Positions 25,468 to 35,169 are shown, counted from the first letter of the stretch. The stretch is DNA of 64,000 nucleotides from Rivularia sp034931125 (GCF_034931125.1 NZ_JAYGHM010000003.1:124001-188000), one strand, 5' to 3'. Notes: generated from the letters alone by a model not told the origin. Made by a program: numbers and translations.

Positions 25468-27802
25468 GTTCCTCAGCCACAAAATAAATATCACCATTTT
25501 TATCCACCACCCAACCAGTAGCTTCAACAACTCGATTTTGGATTATACGATTTTGGATTGAACTCCCCATCTCCCCATCTCCCCATCTCCCCATCTCCCC
25601 ATCTCCTTGTCTCCCCATCTCCCCATCTCCTTGTCTCCCCATCTCCCCATCTCCTTGTCTCCCCATCTCCTCATCTACCCAATCAACATCTAAAGCAGAA
25701 TTAATTCCTAGCACTTCACTAGGTAAAGGAGGTAAACCACCACGTTTGGTAAAAATAAATTCGCTTTGATTTCCTCCACGGGATCTACAAACTTGAGAGA
25801 TTTTGGGGTCAACTGGTATATCTGGCAATTCCGTTAGTTCCTTTGTGGGTTCTACATTAGTCGCATTAATGCTTAAGATACCGTTTAAATTTGGGTTGGA
25901 TTGTGAAATTGCCGTAATATCGCTAGTCAAAAGTTCTTGCGGATTAAGTTCGCTGGGGTTATCGGTAGATAAAAGTGCTGCTAATTGATCTCGACTGCGG
26001 GGTTGAATCCCTAAAATACCAGTAGCATTGATGTCAACTCTCCCACCACTACCAGTAAAAGCATTCGCGGTAATGTCGCTGTTTTCCGAAAGGACTGCAA
26101 CTATAAAACCATTAGGAATATTAATATTGATATTACCACCATCGCCTTCAAGTTGAGCAATTCCTGCATTACTAGAAATTTGACTATTGCGACGCATTAA
26201 TAGTAAATTTTGTACTTGGAGATTAATATTACCTCCATTTGCTGAATCAGTTTCAGATATAATTTTACCTTGATTATTTAGAGTTATAGAATCGGCAGTT
26301 ATATTAATTTCCCCTGCATTTCCTAAATTATTAGTATTACCAACAAAATTTATACTTAGTGGAAATTCTGGAAATAAGCTGCTGACGGTAATTTCAGCTT
26401 CATCTTTAACAATTAATCGCTTTGTGGAAATAGTTAATTTTCCACCGTTTTTGAAACCTGTTGTAGTAGCGCTCAAGCTACTAGAAACATTTGCAGAACT
26501 TCCCATTAATTCGACTGATTCAGCTGCATTTACGATTATATTTCCTCCTGCTCCTACCGCTGGTAGTAATTGAGATTCTGCCGTTATTAAACTACTAGAT
26601 TCAGCAGATATCACAGCTCCATCTTTGATTAATAACCTACTAGTATTAATGGTCATATTACCCGCTTTCCCAACCGAGATATTATCATTATTCATACTAC
26701 TAGGCAAATAACTACCGTTTGAGTCGATACCACCGATAATTTCTACAGATTCAGAGGCATTTATATTTATGCTACTTGATGCGCTGTTACCAATAGTTAA
26801 ACTAGTTATTTGCATCCCATCTCGAACAACTAATTTTCTAGCGGTAATATTCAAATTTCCACTATCTACAGCATCTTGATCTGTCTGATTGATTAGGTTT
26901 ATAGCATTATCACCAACTAATTCAACCAAATCACCTTGGATCTCAATATTACCACTACCAAATTTATTATCAACTATAACATTAGATGAAATTTTAGAAC
27001 CGTTAACACTGCGTTGAATTAATTGAATATTCTGGAAATTTTCTACACCTTCATACCCTAAAACCCAACCTTGATCGGTTGAGTTAAGGCTTACAAAACT
27101 ATTATTACCAACAGCAACTAATTCTATTCTTCCTGAGTCTACGGTTAAATTGCCTCCTTCTAACGTCACATCACCACCAATCAACGCTAAAGTTTTACCT
27201 GTAGGTACTTGTAAACCAACAGGTTGATTACTAAGATTATTTCCATCATTTTGAGAAGCTTGAGATTGATTGCGGATCGGTGCTGTTGCACCAAATTGTA
27301 ATCCTATAGGAACATTTATAGTTAATAAAGGTGTATTTTGGGGTTCCGTAGCGCTAAATTGTGTACCGTCGGCAAAGTTAATACTACTTGCGGTAGTTGC
27401 GAAAAACGAACCACCAATATCTAAGGAAGCATTGTTACCAAAAATAATTCCTGAAGGATTAATTAAAAATAAATTTGCCGTACCATTGGTGCGAATTGTA
27501 CCATCAATATTAGAAATAGATTTACCTGTAATGCGGGTGATAATATTTTGAATATTTGCCAGATTGTTAAAATATGCTGTTGTATTGGTGGGTACGGAGA
27601 ATTGCTCAAAACTGTGAAATAAATTACTTCCTGTTTGAGTTCCACCTTCAATAATTTTAATATTATCTTGTTGTATGACGCTGGAATTAATCGGTAGAGT
27701 TGCATCTGGAACGATTTGGGCATTAACTAAGTTAGTGTAAAATGCTATGGTCGTAAATATTGTAATTGCTAGGTTGTGAAAGCAATGCTGATGAACTTTC
27801 AT
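25427..27802 (-). CDS. Two-partner-secretion exoprotein (filamentous haemagglutinin N-terminal domain)
   Basis: 791 residues. Signal peptide (LAITIFTTIAFYTNLVNA), then the TPS domain: FHSFEQFSVPTNTTAYFNN, ITRITGKSISNIDGTIRTNG, NLFLINPSGIIFGNNASLDI and GGSFFATTA. A long right-handed beta-helix with repeated GGNI/INA motifs follows. Near the C-terminus (~710-745) are four 8-residue repeats EMGRQGDG encoded by short tandem DNA repeats. Secretion needs a TpsB porin, not in the window. Convergent with the CHAT-CHASE2 gene; CHAT proteins and TPS adhesins often neighbour each other in cyanobacteria. Confidence 0.87.
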   Translation of the reverse strand: MKVHQHCFHNLAITIFTTIAFYTNLVNAQIVPDATLPINSSVIQQDNIKIIEGGTQTGSNLFHSFEQFSVPTNTTAYFNNLANIQNIITRITGKSISNIDGTIRTNGTANLFLINPSGIIFGNNASLDIGGSFFATTASSINFADGTQFSATEPQNTPLLTINVPIGLQFGATAPIRNQSQASQNDGNNLSNQPVGLQVPTGKTLALIGGDVTLEGGNLTVDSGRIELVAVGNNSFVSLNSTDQGWVLGYEGVENFQNIQLIQRSVNGSKISSNVIVDNKFGSGNIEIQGDLVELVGDNAINLINQTDQDAVDSGNLNITARKLVVRDGMQITSLTIGNSASSSININASESVEIIGGIDSNGSYLPSSMNNDNISVGKAGNMTINTSRLLIKDGAVISAESSSLITAESQLLPAVGAGGNIIVNAAESVELMGSSANVSSSLSATTTGFKNGGKLTISTKRLIVKDEAEITVSSLFPEFPLSINFVGNTNNLGNAGEINITADSITLNNQGKIISETDSANGGNINLQVQNLLLMRRNSQISSNAGIAQLEGDGGNININIPNGFIVAVLSENSDITANAFTGSGGRVDINATGILGIQPRSRDQLAALLSTDNPSELNPQELLTSDITAISQSNPNLNGILSINATNVEPTKELTELPDIPVDPKISQVCRSRGGNQSEFIFTKRGGLPPLPSEVLGINSALDVDWVDEEMGRQGDGEMGRQGDGEMGRQGDGEMGRWGDGEMGSSIQNRIIQNRVVEATGWVVDKNGDIYFVAEEPKTKQENLEKVGC
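25564..25670. repeat. Heptamer/24-bp tandem repeat inside the adhesin gene
   Basis: CCCATCT-type heptamers arranged as 24-bp higher-order units on the plus strand, read as EMGRQGDG repeats on the minus strand. The frame is kept because the unit is a multiple of 3. The same kind of short tandem repeat lies in non-coding DNA at 52903-52982. Confidence 0.85.
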
Positions 27803-27889
27803 TACTTATTTCCAATACTGCACTCTAAACAAAATACCATTTGTTTGGTAAGAACACACGGTAAGTAGTAAACATACTCAGGACTTACG

Positions 27890-28002
27890 CAATTGTCACA
27901 AGTATAAGGTTGGTGCGTGACAATACAACCTCATTATTACGTTAAAAATTAGCCAAAATTTCACAGTACCCTGCAAGAAGATATGCCTTTTTGCTAAGTC
28001 TT
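27890..28002. repeat. Family B inverted-repeat element, diverged copy
   Basis: Begins AGGACTTACGCAATTGTCAC, contains GGTTGGTGCGTGACAATAC and TTTCACAGTACCCTGCAAG, ends TTTTTGCTAAGTCTT. It fits the family B plan. It lies in the 27803-28146 gap, which holds no gene. Confidence 0.6.
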
Positions 28003-28016
28003 AATACTAAAATAAT

Positions 28017-28045
28017 ATCCTCAATCTCTGATAAAAATTGAGGAT
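28017..28045 (-). terminator. Possible terminator of the Cys-rich small gene
   Basis: ATCCTCAAT (28017-28025) pairs with ATTGAGGAT (28037-28045). On the minus strand the stem is followed by ATTATTTT. It lies about 100 bases beyond the stop of the 28147-28440 gene. T run is weak. Confidence 0.4.
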
Positions 28046-28146
28046 TTAATCATATATTCAGTTTCAAGGTTTGTGATTATTGAGTAACATTAAGTTTGGT
28101 AATACAGCTTTTCGGTTGTGTTTTGCTAAGAAGCTTTGCTTTTGAT

Positions 28147-28440
28147 TCAGGGGCAACAATAACAGCCTCCACAAAACTTTTTATATACTCCATTAATAAA
28201 ACAATAGTAGCAAGTAGCTAGTTCATACATCTCTTTTGAATCGACTTCTAAATCTTCCTGAATTTGTGCTTTTATTGCATTTTCACTAGGTTGAATTTTG
28301 TTTATATCTATTGTTATCTGGATTTTTGCTGCTTCGATTAAACCAGATTTATTCAGCAAATCGATTAATTTCTCATCATCATCTTCTATCATAGCCAAAT
28401 AAATGTTATCTTTTAAGTCTTGCAATGTTACATTAGTCAT
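28147..28440 (-). CDS. Small protein with Cys-rich C-terminus, possible RiPP precursor
   Basis: 97 residues from ATG 28440, supported by AAGGA about 12 bases upstream; an 18-residue longer frame is open. The N-terminal ~70 residues are acidic and helical (MTNVTLQDLKDNIYLAMIED, LIDLLNKSGLIEAAKIQI, KAQIQEDLEVDSKEMYEL), like leader peptides. The last ~22 residues hold six Cys (TCYYCFINGVYKK, FCGGCYCCP). That split of acidic leader and Cys-rich core resembles ribosomally made, modified peptides. No modifying enzyme is adjacent, although P450, FAD monooxygenase and dioxygenase genes lie 4-9 kb away. A metal-binding protein is an alternative. Confidence 0.55.
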   Translation of the reverse strand: MTNVTLQDLKDNIYLAMIEDDDEKLIDLLNKSGLIEAAKIQITIDINKIQPSENAIKAQIQEDLEVDSKEMYELATCYYCFINGVYKKFCGGCYCCP

Positions 28441-28494
28441 GATTGTTTGTCCTTGTGAGTTAATTGTTAGATTTGTGAAAATGATGGCATCCAT

Positions 28495-28934
28495 AGAATT
28501 TAGTACGATTATTCATTAATACTTGAATAACAATACTTTTCTTTTTGATAAACCGCTATTTTTGATCTCTTAAACCATCTTGGATAAAGTTGTAAGATAC
28601 ATTAAGATACTAAATTAAGCGGTTAAGGCTTTCATCAGTTTGTAGAAGGAGAATAAATTTTCTTTCCTGCTTACACTTTTAAATAGATGCAGACGAAGTT
28701 AACTTATGCAGTTTTTGGTTAATCACTTCAAAATAAATGGTTCTTGCATATAAATTCATCCTAAGTAAATAGCTAGAGAAGAGGGAGTGACAGAAAAATA
28801 CTATTAACTTCAATCCAACTGCATAAGTTACATTTTTCTTTCCTATGAATCACATAGATACTTTGGTAAAATACCTAAAATAGTTTAATCAAAAATTAGT
28901 TTACTTGATGTTGATTTTTTAGCTAAAGGTAACT
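28495..28934. other. Intergenic region with an inverted-repeat element
   Basis: No gene seen. Contains the repeat pair at 28700-28830 and, at 28920-28934, AAAGG as ribosome site of the next gene. Confidence 0.4.
28700..28830. repeat. Family C inverted-repeat element
   Basis: TAACTTATGCAGTT (28700-28713) and its exact complement AACTGCATAAGTTA (28817-28830) bound 131 bp. Half-sites of the same motif occur before the response regulator gene (34546-34595) and before the FAD monooxygenase gene (35094-35107). Confidence 0.6.
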
Positions 28935-29726
28935 ATGACTCTTAAAAGGATAATTTTTTGTATGCAAAGAAAAAGTTTAAACTTAATTATATTTAGCTTG
29001 ATGCCGTTATTAATGCTGATCGCCATCACAACCTCTAATCAATCAGTAGTAGCATCGCAAACACAAATTAGTCAAAATGCTCCCAAACCACCAGTAAAGT
29101 CAAAGCAAAAGCAAGACGGTTCTAACCGAGGAAGACCAAGCAAAAGAAGAGGAATGGGAAGCCGTGGTGATTGTCCTGCTGCAAATATACCGCTTACTGC
29201 TTTAATTCCAGAAAATAAGATTGGTAAAGTAGTTGAAGCAAATCCAACATTTTGGTTTTATATTCCATATCAAGCAAGCAAGATACCTGTAGGTGAATTT
29301 GTGCTGCAAGATGAAGCTGATAATGATGTTTATCGGACTAAGTTCCCGATTAATAAAGGTGAAGGTATAGTTAGTATTAATCTTGGTTCAGGAAAAACTT
29401 TAGAAACCGATAAAATCTATCAATGGTATTTTAAATTAAATTGCAGTGGTGATAAATTATCTACTCCTATTTACGTGCATGGATGGGTGCAAAGAGTAGC
29501 ACTTCAACCGTTACAGCAAAAGCAGTTAATCACATCTTCGTCACCCCGTCAACGTTTTGCTTTCTACGCTCAAAATGATATCTGGTATTCGGCTTTAACG
29601 GAATTAGTCAAACTTAAACAAGCAAATCCTCAAAGTAAAATTGTTGCAGAATATTGGTTGCGATTGCTTAATGATGTTGGTTTGCAAGAGTTATCAAAAG
29701 AACCAATTTTAGGAAAGATTGATTAA
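28935..29726 (+). CDS. DUF928 family exported protein
   Basis: 263 residues. Signal peptide or anchor at ~17-41 (LIIFSLMPLLMLIAITT). A basic linker with KSKQKQDGSNRGRPSKRRG follows, then DUF928 proper: GDCPAANIPLTALIPENK, then NPTFWFYIPYQASKIPVGEF, YQWYFKLNC and YVHGWVQRV. DUF928 is a cyanobacterial domain of unknown function, usually beside CHAT-TPR or adhesin genes. It converges on the CHAT-TPR gene at 29769. Probably periplasmic. Confidence 0.85.
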   Translation: MTLKRIIFCMQRKSLNLIIFSLMPLLMLIAITTSNQSVVASQTQISQNAPKPPVKSKQKQDGSNRGRPSKRRGMGSRGDCPAANIPLTALIPENKIGKVVEANPTFWFYIPYQASKIPVGEFVLQDEADNDVYRTKFPINKGEGIVSINLGSGKTLETDKIYQWYFKLNCSGDKLSTPIYVHGWVQRVALQPLQQKQLITSSSPRQRFAFYAQNDIWYSALTELVKLKQANPQSKIVAEYWLRLLNDVGLQELSKEPILGKID

Positions 29727-29768
29727 TAAAATTAGTCAAGCTTACCATAACGCAATGTTTGCTTACTG

Positions 29769-32477
29769 TCAAAGCCAATTACCAACTAACACATATGGAG
29801 ACCAAATTAAAGGTGATTCCCCATTGTTTAAAAGTTTAATTTGAGCCTGCTGTAAAGCTTTGGCTTTGTTTAATTTTTTGTTTTGTAATTCTTGATAAAA
29901 TTGACTCATTAATTCAGCCGTAGACTTATCCTCAACAGCCCATAATGTAGCTAACGTACTTCTTGCACCCGCACGTATAGCAATTCCAGAAAGTCCTAAA
30001 GTTGCTCTTTTATCTCCATTTGCGGTTTCACAAGCGCTAAGAACTAATAATTGAATAGCGCGATCGGTATTTTTGTTAATTTGAAATACCCGTTCAAAAT
30101 CTTTGAGTTTGAGTAGTTTATTCCAGGTCAGAATATAGGTTTCTTCTAAGTTTGAACTAAAGTTACCGTGAGTGGCAATATGAACTACTGAATATTTAGC
30201 AGATTCAATTTGTTTTTCTAAGTTACCTTCAGTAAATGATTGATTTAAAAGTTCTTTGCTATTAGGTATTTGTGTGTGAATTTTTTCTAGCTCAAATTCC
30301 ACATTTTCTAGAGGATTAAACTGTTTATTTCCAATTAATCGCTTTTTACTGATTCCAGCCATGAGAATATTTAATTCTTTTTGTTGTAAAGGTTTTGGCT
30401 CTAACAGTTGTAAACCTGGAGTTAAAACAACGGCATATTTTTCAATCAAAAATTTTTGTTTTTCCGGTGCTTTGTCGTCGTAAAGTACAGCCATTGGAAT
30501 ATTTCTTAAATTTCCATCTAACACAAATACCAAAGTTTCAATATTGTTATTTTCTAAATCTGCTTCTAATGGCTTAATTAACCAGTTATATACTTCTCCA
30601 GATTTTATTTTTACCTGATTAATTTGTTCTGGTTGTCTAAGGTTATATTGTAAATCTTCTAAAGTCTTTTCAACTTGATTGGCTTGAATAAAAGTTGTGT
30701 AGCGTTTAAATTGATTTTGTTTAGGAAGTTTGAGAATAACTTCAATTCGATTTTGTAATATAATTGGATAAATAACCGCTGCTGTAGTATCAGTTTGATC
30801 GACGACTGTATCAATAATTTCTGGTTTAGCTTGCAAACAAGCTTCTTGAAAATAGTTTTCTATTTCTCTTAATTGTAGTGCTTCAATTACATCACGAGCT
30901 TGTTTTAAGTTTTCTTGGTTTATATTCTTAGAATTGGGCGATCGCAAAAGTAAATCAACCAATTGCCTGTATACTGGTTCTACATTATCTCGAAATGAAA
31001 ACTGGATATCTGGATTGAATACGAGTAATTGACCACGTAAATCATTTAAATTGTTAACTGCTTGAGAATAATAATCTAAAGATGCGGATATATTTTCTTC
31101 AACTTTAAATATATATCCTAATTGCCATTGCCAAAGATAAGCAATATCTTTTGCTTCTATTCCTAAAGCTAAATCAACGGCTTTTTTGGTTAATTTTTGA
31201 GCATCAGTGACATTTTGAGTTTGTAAATACACGCTACCAAGCACACCCATTGCATAAGATTGCGATCGCACATCCTCCAACATTTCCGCTTGTTGAATCG
31301 ATACGGCTAAAATTTGGGCTATATCCCATTCGGGTGCATTATTCGGACTAGCTTGTTTTAAAAAGAATAGATTTTGGGCTAAATTTATGCGAGCGTTAAT
31401 CGATGTCTGAGATAATGGTAATTTGTTAATTGTCAACTGTAATTGAGAGTATAAATTATTCGCTTTGACAAATTCTTGAAGTTCTATCAAGACATTGAGC
31501 AAATTTAATTGAGCTTTAAGTTTAATTGCAGGTGATGTGGATATACCTACAGCCTTTTCATAGTTTTGTACAGCTTGTTGATATAATTTTATTACCTCCG
31601 GCGATATCGGTTCGCGAACATAAAGTAAAGGTGTAGTTTTTGCAAAATTTGTCGTGTTTTGTAAACGTAACCGTATTTTATTTGCTTGAATGCGTTTTGC
31701 ATTACCCAAACTCAGCAAACTTTCAGCTATTTGAGGTGTAGATTTGATGTCTTGTGCCATTTTATAGCTTTGCTGCAAAGTTTTTATAGAAGCGTCTATT
31801 TCACCTAAATATAATTGAACATCACCTAAATTCCGTAATGTTATAACTTTGAGAATAGAAGCTGGTTGTTTATTTAATTCTGAAAGTAATTCTGCTAAAA
31901 TCTTACGAGCCTGATGATAACGTCCTAAAGCCTGTAATGCCAGATTTTGATTAACCAAACTACGGAATTTTCCATCTTGAAAATTTACCCGTTTGTAGAT
32001 ATCAGTAGCTTGTTTCCAGTTATCTAAAGCAGCTATTGGCTTTCCTAATATTAATTGTAAGTTAGCTTGAATCTCTAACACTTGAGCAAGTACTTTTAAA
32101 TTATTTTTTAAATTATCCTGTTTTTCTAATAAGTTACGACTTTGGGTAATATAATTTAAAGCCTGCTGATATTCTCCAATTTGCTTGTAAGCTAAAGAGA
32201 TATTGCTCAGCGCGATCGCCATTTTTATTTTATTACCTTGACGTTGAAAAATTTGCGCTGCTTGCTTTAAATTTGATATCGCATCATTAAACTTTCCTGC
32301 ATCATAAAGTATTTTACCTTCATCTAGTAAATTTTGGGGATTTAGATCATTTTGAGTGATTTTTTCAGGAGTATAAAGATCTTGAGCATCAACTCTCGGA
32401 AGCCAAGCCCAAATCAAGGTAAATATAACTACTAGAGCAAATAAAATTACTTTAGATAGCCATTTTTGATATCGCAT
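29769..32477 (-). CDS. TPR-CHAT protein
   Basis: 902 residues. N-terminal signal or anchor (VILFALVVIFTLIWAWLP). Residues ~50-470 are tetratricopeptide repeats (YDAGKFNDAISNLKQAAQIF; LSNISLAYKQIGEYQQALNY). The C-terminal ~330 residues are CHAT: YSVVHIATHGNFSS with catalytic His and LLVLSACETANGDKR with catalytic Cys, ending IWSPYVLVGNWL. Such proteins are caspase-like proteases or scaffolds; the export signal suggests action at the membrane or outside. Known relatives include HetF, which controls heterocyst patterning, but this is not HetF by layout. Confidence 0.88.
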   Translation of the reverse strand: MRYQKWLSKVILFALVVIFTLIWAWLPRVDAQDLYTPEKITQNDLNPQNLLDEGKILYDAGKFNDAISNLKQAAQIFQRQGNKIKMAIALSNISLAYKQIGEYQQALNYITQSRNLLEKQDNLKNNLKVLAQVLEIQANLQLILGKPIAALDNWKQATDIYKRVNFQDGKFRSLVNQNLALQALGRYHQARKILAELLSELNKQPASILKVITLRNLGDVQLYLGEIDASIKTLQQSYKMAQDIKSTPQIAESLLSLGNAKRIQANKIRLRLQNTTNFAKTTPLLYVREPISPEVIKLYQQAVQNYEKAVGISTSPAIKLKAQLNLLNVLIELQEFVKANNLYSQLQLTINKLPLSQTSINARINLAQNLFFLKQASPNNAPEWDIAQILAVSIQQAEMLEDVRSQSYAMGVLGSVYLQTQNVTDAQKLTKKAVDLALGIEAKDIAYLWQWQLGYIFKVEENISASLDYYSQAVNNLNDLRGQLLVFNPDIQFSFRDNVEPVYRQLVDLLLRSPNSKNINQENLKQARDVIEALQLREIENYFQEACLQAKPEIIDTVVDQTDTTAAVIYPIILQNRIEVILKLPKQNQFKRYTTFIQANQVEKTLEDLQYNLRQPEQINQVKIKSGEVYNWLIKPLEADLENNNIETLVFVLDGNLRNIPMAVLYDDKAPEKQKFLIEKYAVVLTPGLQLLEPKPLQQKELNILMAGISKKRLIGNKQFNPLENVEFELEKIHTQIPNSKELLNQSFTEGNLEKQIESAKYSVVHIATHGNFSSNLEETYILTWNKLLKLKDFERVFQINKNTDRAIQLLVLSACETANGDKRATLGLSGIAIRAGARSTLATLWAVEDKSTAELMSQFYQELQNKKLNKAKALQQAQIKLLNNGESPLIWSPYVLVGNWL

Positions 32478-32706
32478 CTTTTGGCTTTTTTTAGCTACAT
32501 ATTTTACCTTATACTAATTCTGGGCGAAATTGGGATTAAATTATTTCCCTATGTCCTCCGGACACGCTGCGCTAACGGACACCCCTCTCCTTAATAAGGA
32601 GAGGGGACGGGGGTGAGGTTCAAAATGTTGCGATTATAACCGACATAAAAGTTGCATGAATAAAAAGCAAGAAAATACCATCAAAATCAACACCCTACAA
32701 TAGAAT
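32478..32706. other. Short intergenic region with repeat debris
   Basis: Contains TATGTCCTCCGGACACGC, CTAACGGACACC and a palindrome CCCCTCTCCTTAATAAGG / AGAGGGG of a type common in cyanobacterial intergenic DNA. No gene. Confidence 0.4.
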
Positions 32707-34092
32707 TTATTTCCCTACCGCCGCAACCGCTGATTGTGCCGAGCGTATTCCTTCCATCTTCATTTTTACACCCTTTGCAGGAGCCAAAGTCAATCCCCGA
32801 CGCTGGGGTTTTTCGGGTTTATTATCTGCAAAAGCTAACTGATAACCAGAAACTACTTTTGCTAATACCAGCTTCATTTCAAATTCCGCTAAAGCATAAC
32901 CAATACAGCGTCTAGCTCCATTACCAAAAGGCATAAATTCGTAGGGAGAAAATTGTCTTTCAATAAATCTTTCTGGTTTAAATTGCTTAGAGTCTGGGTA
33001 TAAATCTTCTCGATGATGCAACAGATAAATGCAGCCCCAAATTTCGCTTCCCGGTTCTATTTGATAACCTGACAACACCACGGGTTCTTGCACTTGTCTA
33101 ACAAATGTCGCTAATGCAACGGGATAAATCCGCAAAGTTTCGTTACAGATAGCGGTGAGATACGGGAGCCTAGATATACTTATAGGATCGGGGTTTTCTC
33201 CCAGACTATCTAATTCTTGCAATAACTTTTCCCGTACTTCTGGCTTTTGATAAATCCAGTATAATCCCCAAGCCATAGCTGTAGCAGTAGTTTCGTATCC
33301 AGCAAGCAGTAATGTCATCAACTCATCGCGCAATTCTTGGTCTGTCATTGAGTTGCCATCTTCATCTGTTGCAGACATCAATAACGAGAGGATATCAACG
33401 CGATTTGTATTATCTAACTCAGAGCGTCTTTCATTAATCTCAGTATACAGCAACTTATCAAGTTGTTCCCTTTGCCGTAAAAAATTGCCCCAAGGACTAA
33501 ATTTACCCAAATCTTTTTGTAAAATGGGAAACAATAAAAAGCCAAAAGCCAAGGGAGAGCGAAACATATCTAGCATCGCAATTATTAGGTGCTTGATTTG
33601 TTGATAGCGTTCCCCTTCGTACAAACCAAACACAGCCTGCAAAATCACGCTCAGAGAGATTTCTGAGGTGACATTACGAGCAGTAAAAATTTCACCTTTT
33701 GGTAATTGACTAAATACTTGTTCGGTAAGAGAGCAAATTAGTTCACCGTAAGTTTGCATTCTCTCACCGTGAAATTGCGGCATTAATAACTTGCGATCGC
33801 GTTTGTGGTGACTTCCGTTAAGTAAAAATAAAGAATATTCCCCAACTAATGGCTGTAGAGTTTTATTTGCTTCTCCGGGGGCTGTAAATTTTTTGCGATC
33901 GTTTGTTAAAATTTCTTGAATCGCTTGGGGATGATTGGCGAATATTATCCGTTTTTTGGTACCAAATATCTGAGAAGTAAAGATATCGGGATACTGTTTA
34001 ACGGCTTTTTCCATGAAATCCAAAGGCTTGGCAATCCATTGGTATCGTTGTTGAAATATTGGTGTTTCAAGAAGATTTGGTAGTTTCATCAA
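32707..34092 (-). CDS. Cytochrome P450 (CYP110-like)
   Basis: 461 residues. All P450 landmarks are present: I-helix LLLAGYETTATAMAWGLY, ExxR ETLRIYP, PERF in FKPERFI and the haem loop FMPFGNGARRCIGYALAEFE with the Cys ligand. No membrane anchor, as usual for bacterial enzymes. The start MMKLPNLLETPIFQQRYQWI and the RGLTLAPAKGVKM tail match CYP110, a family known from heterocystous cyanobacteria that oxidises fatty acids, terpenes or alkanes. A small gene lies 43 bases upstream on the same strand. Substrate unknown. Confidence 0.9.
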   Translation of the reverse strand: MMKLPNLLETPIFQQRYQWIAKPLDFMEKAVKQYPDIFTSQIFGTKKRIIFANHPQAIQEILTNDRKKFTAPGEANKTLQPLVGEYSLFLLNGSHHKRDRKLLMPQFHGERMQTYGELICSLTEQVFSQLPKGEIFTARNVTSEISLSVILQAVFGLYEGERYQQIKHLIIAMLDMFRSPLAFGFLLFPILQKDLGKFSPWGNFLRQREQLDKLLYTEINERRSELDNTNRVDILSLLMSATDEDGNSMTDQELRDELMTLLLAGYETTATAMAWGLYWIYQKPEVREKLLQELDSLGENPDPISISRLPYLTAICNETLRIYPVALATFVRQVQEPVVLSGYQIEPGSEIWGCIYLLHHREDLYPDSKQFKPERFIERQFSPYEFMPFGNGARRCIGYALAEFEMKLVLAKVVSGYQLAFADNKPEKPQRRGLTLAPAKGVKMKMEGIRSAQSAVAAVGK

Positions 34093-34135
34093 ATTACTCG
34101 TTTACTACTATGTCTTAAATGTTGTTTAACATAGC

Positions 34136-34399
34136 TTAACGTTTGTAAGGACAAAATATCGTCAAGTAAATCGATGGTTCTACCCAATCTGTTAGATGAA
34201 TATGTTCATTTTCATCTACAAATTGATCGGGTTCGCTTTCTTCTGTCGATTGAGTATCGTTTTCTAAATTCTCCTCGGTAACATAAATTAACTTAGTTAA
34301 AGCAGCTAATTTTGACCATGCGATAGAAAAAGGATTTTGGAGATATTTAATCGCTGGTGTTTTATTCATGTTCTTGTCAGATAAAGAATCTTGGTTCAT
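34136..34399 (-). CDS. Small hypothetical protein upstream of P450
   Basis: 87 residues. Start MNQDSLSDKNMNKTPAIKY, a hydrophobic helix-like YLQNPFSIAWSKLAALTKLI, a very acidic middle (ENLENDTQSTEESEPDQFVD) and an aromatic tail HIHLTDWVEPSIYLTIFCPY. No known domain. It reads into the P450 gene with a 43-base gap, so they are likely co-transcribed. An acidic leader plus aromatic tail could be a peptide substrate, but that is speculative. Confidence 0.5.
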   Translation of the reverse strand: MNQDSLSDKNMNKTPAIKYLQNPFSIAWSKLAALTKLIYVTEENLENDTQSTEESEPDQFVDENEHIHLTDWVEPSIYLTIFCPYKR

Positions 34400-34583
34400 G
34401 ATTTAGTCCTCGTAATTTTCTAACTTTTGATAGATGGTCAAATTTTAATTTTTGAGAGTGAGCAAGATGCTGGCACTACGAAAGCGTTACTCCGCAAAAT
34501 TAGTGTGCTGGAGTACTACTAACTTATATTGGTAACAGCGGAGTCAACTTATGCAGTTAAGTAATGCCGAAAGCATCAAGTGA

Positions 34584-34632
34584 GTGCATAAGTTATCAAA
34601 AATTAACCCATATAATAACTAGGACATAGGCA
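34584..34632 (+). promoter_or_regulatory. Promoter motif before the response regulator gene
   Basis: TGCATAAGTTATCAAAA, then ACCCATATAATAACTAGGAC with the -10 hexamer TATAAT at 34611-34616. It is nearly repeated before the FAD monooxygenase gene (35096-35140), suggesting the two genes share control. A complementary AACTTATGCAGTT at 34546-34558 makes a possible hairpin or operator with it. Confidence 0.55.
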
Positions 34633-34669
34633 CAATTAAAATTATGTGTCTAATGATTGATCGCAGATA

Positions 34670-35089
34670 ATGACAAAAATTTTAATGATTGAATCGCAAT
34701 TACAAATTTGCCAAAGATTTATGAAATGCTTGGAGACACAAGGCTTTGAGGTGATATTGGCAGAAAATAGCGTTGTCGGAGTCCGTAAAATACAATCCGA
34801 ATTACCAGATTTAATCATTAGCGATTTGATAATGTCAGAATCTGAGGATTGTAACCTTAATTTTCTTAAAGCTCTGCGCGAACACCCCAGTACAGCAATT
34901 ATCCCGTTAATTGTTGTTATCAACCAATACACTCAAGCTGAAATCCGTAAAGTAATGGAAATGGGGGCTGACGACTGTATTACTAAGTTCTGTAACGAAG
35001 AGCAATTATTAAGCGCGATCGCAGTCCGTTTGGAGCGATTTACTTTTCTTCAACAATGTTGTGCTACACAATTACAAGAGGAAATTTGA
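34670..35089 (+). CDS. Stand-alone response-regulator receiver domain protein
   Basis: 139 residues, one receiver domain: MTKILMIESQLQICQRFMK, the phosphorylation site in PDLIISDLIMSES (Asp ~52) and GADDCITKFC with the conserved Lys. The acidic pocket is reduced (IES instead of DD), so phosphorylation may be weak. There is no output domain. It probably works by protein contact. It shares an upstream motif with the next gene. Confidence 0.85.
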   Translation: MTKILMIESQLQICQRFMKCLETQGFEVILAENSVVGVRKIQSELPDLIISDLIMSESEDCNLNFLKALREHPSTAIIPLIVVINQYTQAEIRKVMEMGADDCITKFCNEEQLLSAIAVRLERFTFLQQCCATQLQEEI

Positions 35090-35093
35090 TTTA

Positions 35094-35140
35094 AACTGCA
35101 TAAGTTAACAAAAGCTTCACCCATATAGTAAATAGGACAA
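35094..35140 (+). promoter_or_regulatory. Promoter motif before the FAD monooxygenase gene
   Basis: AACTGCATAAGTTAACAAAA, then CACCCATATAGTAAATAGGA with -10-like TATAGT at 35124-35129. Same order and spacing as at 34584-34632. Confidence 0.55.
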
Positions 35141-35169
35141 AGCAAACAATAGCGAGTAAATCCATACTA

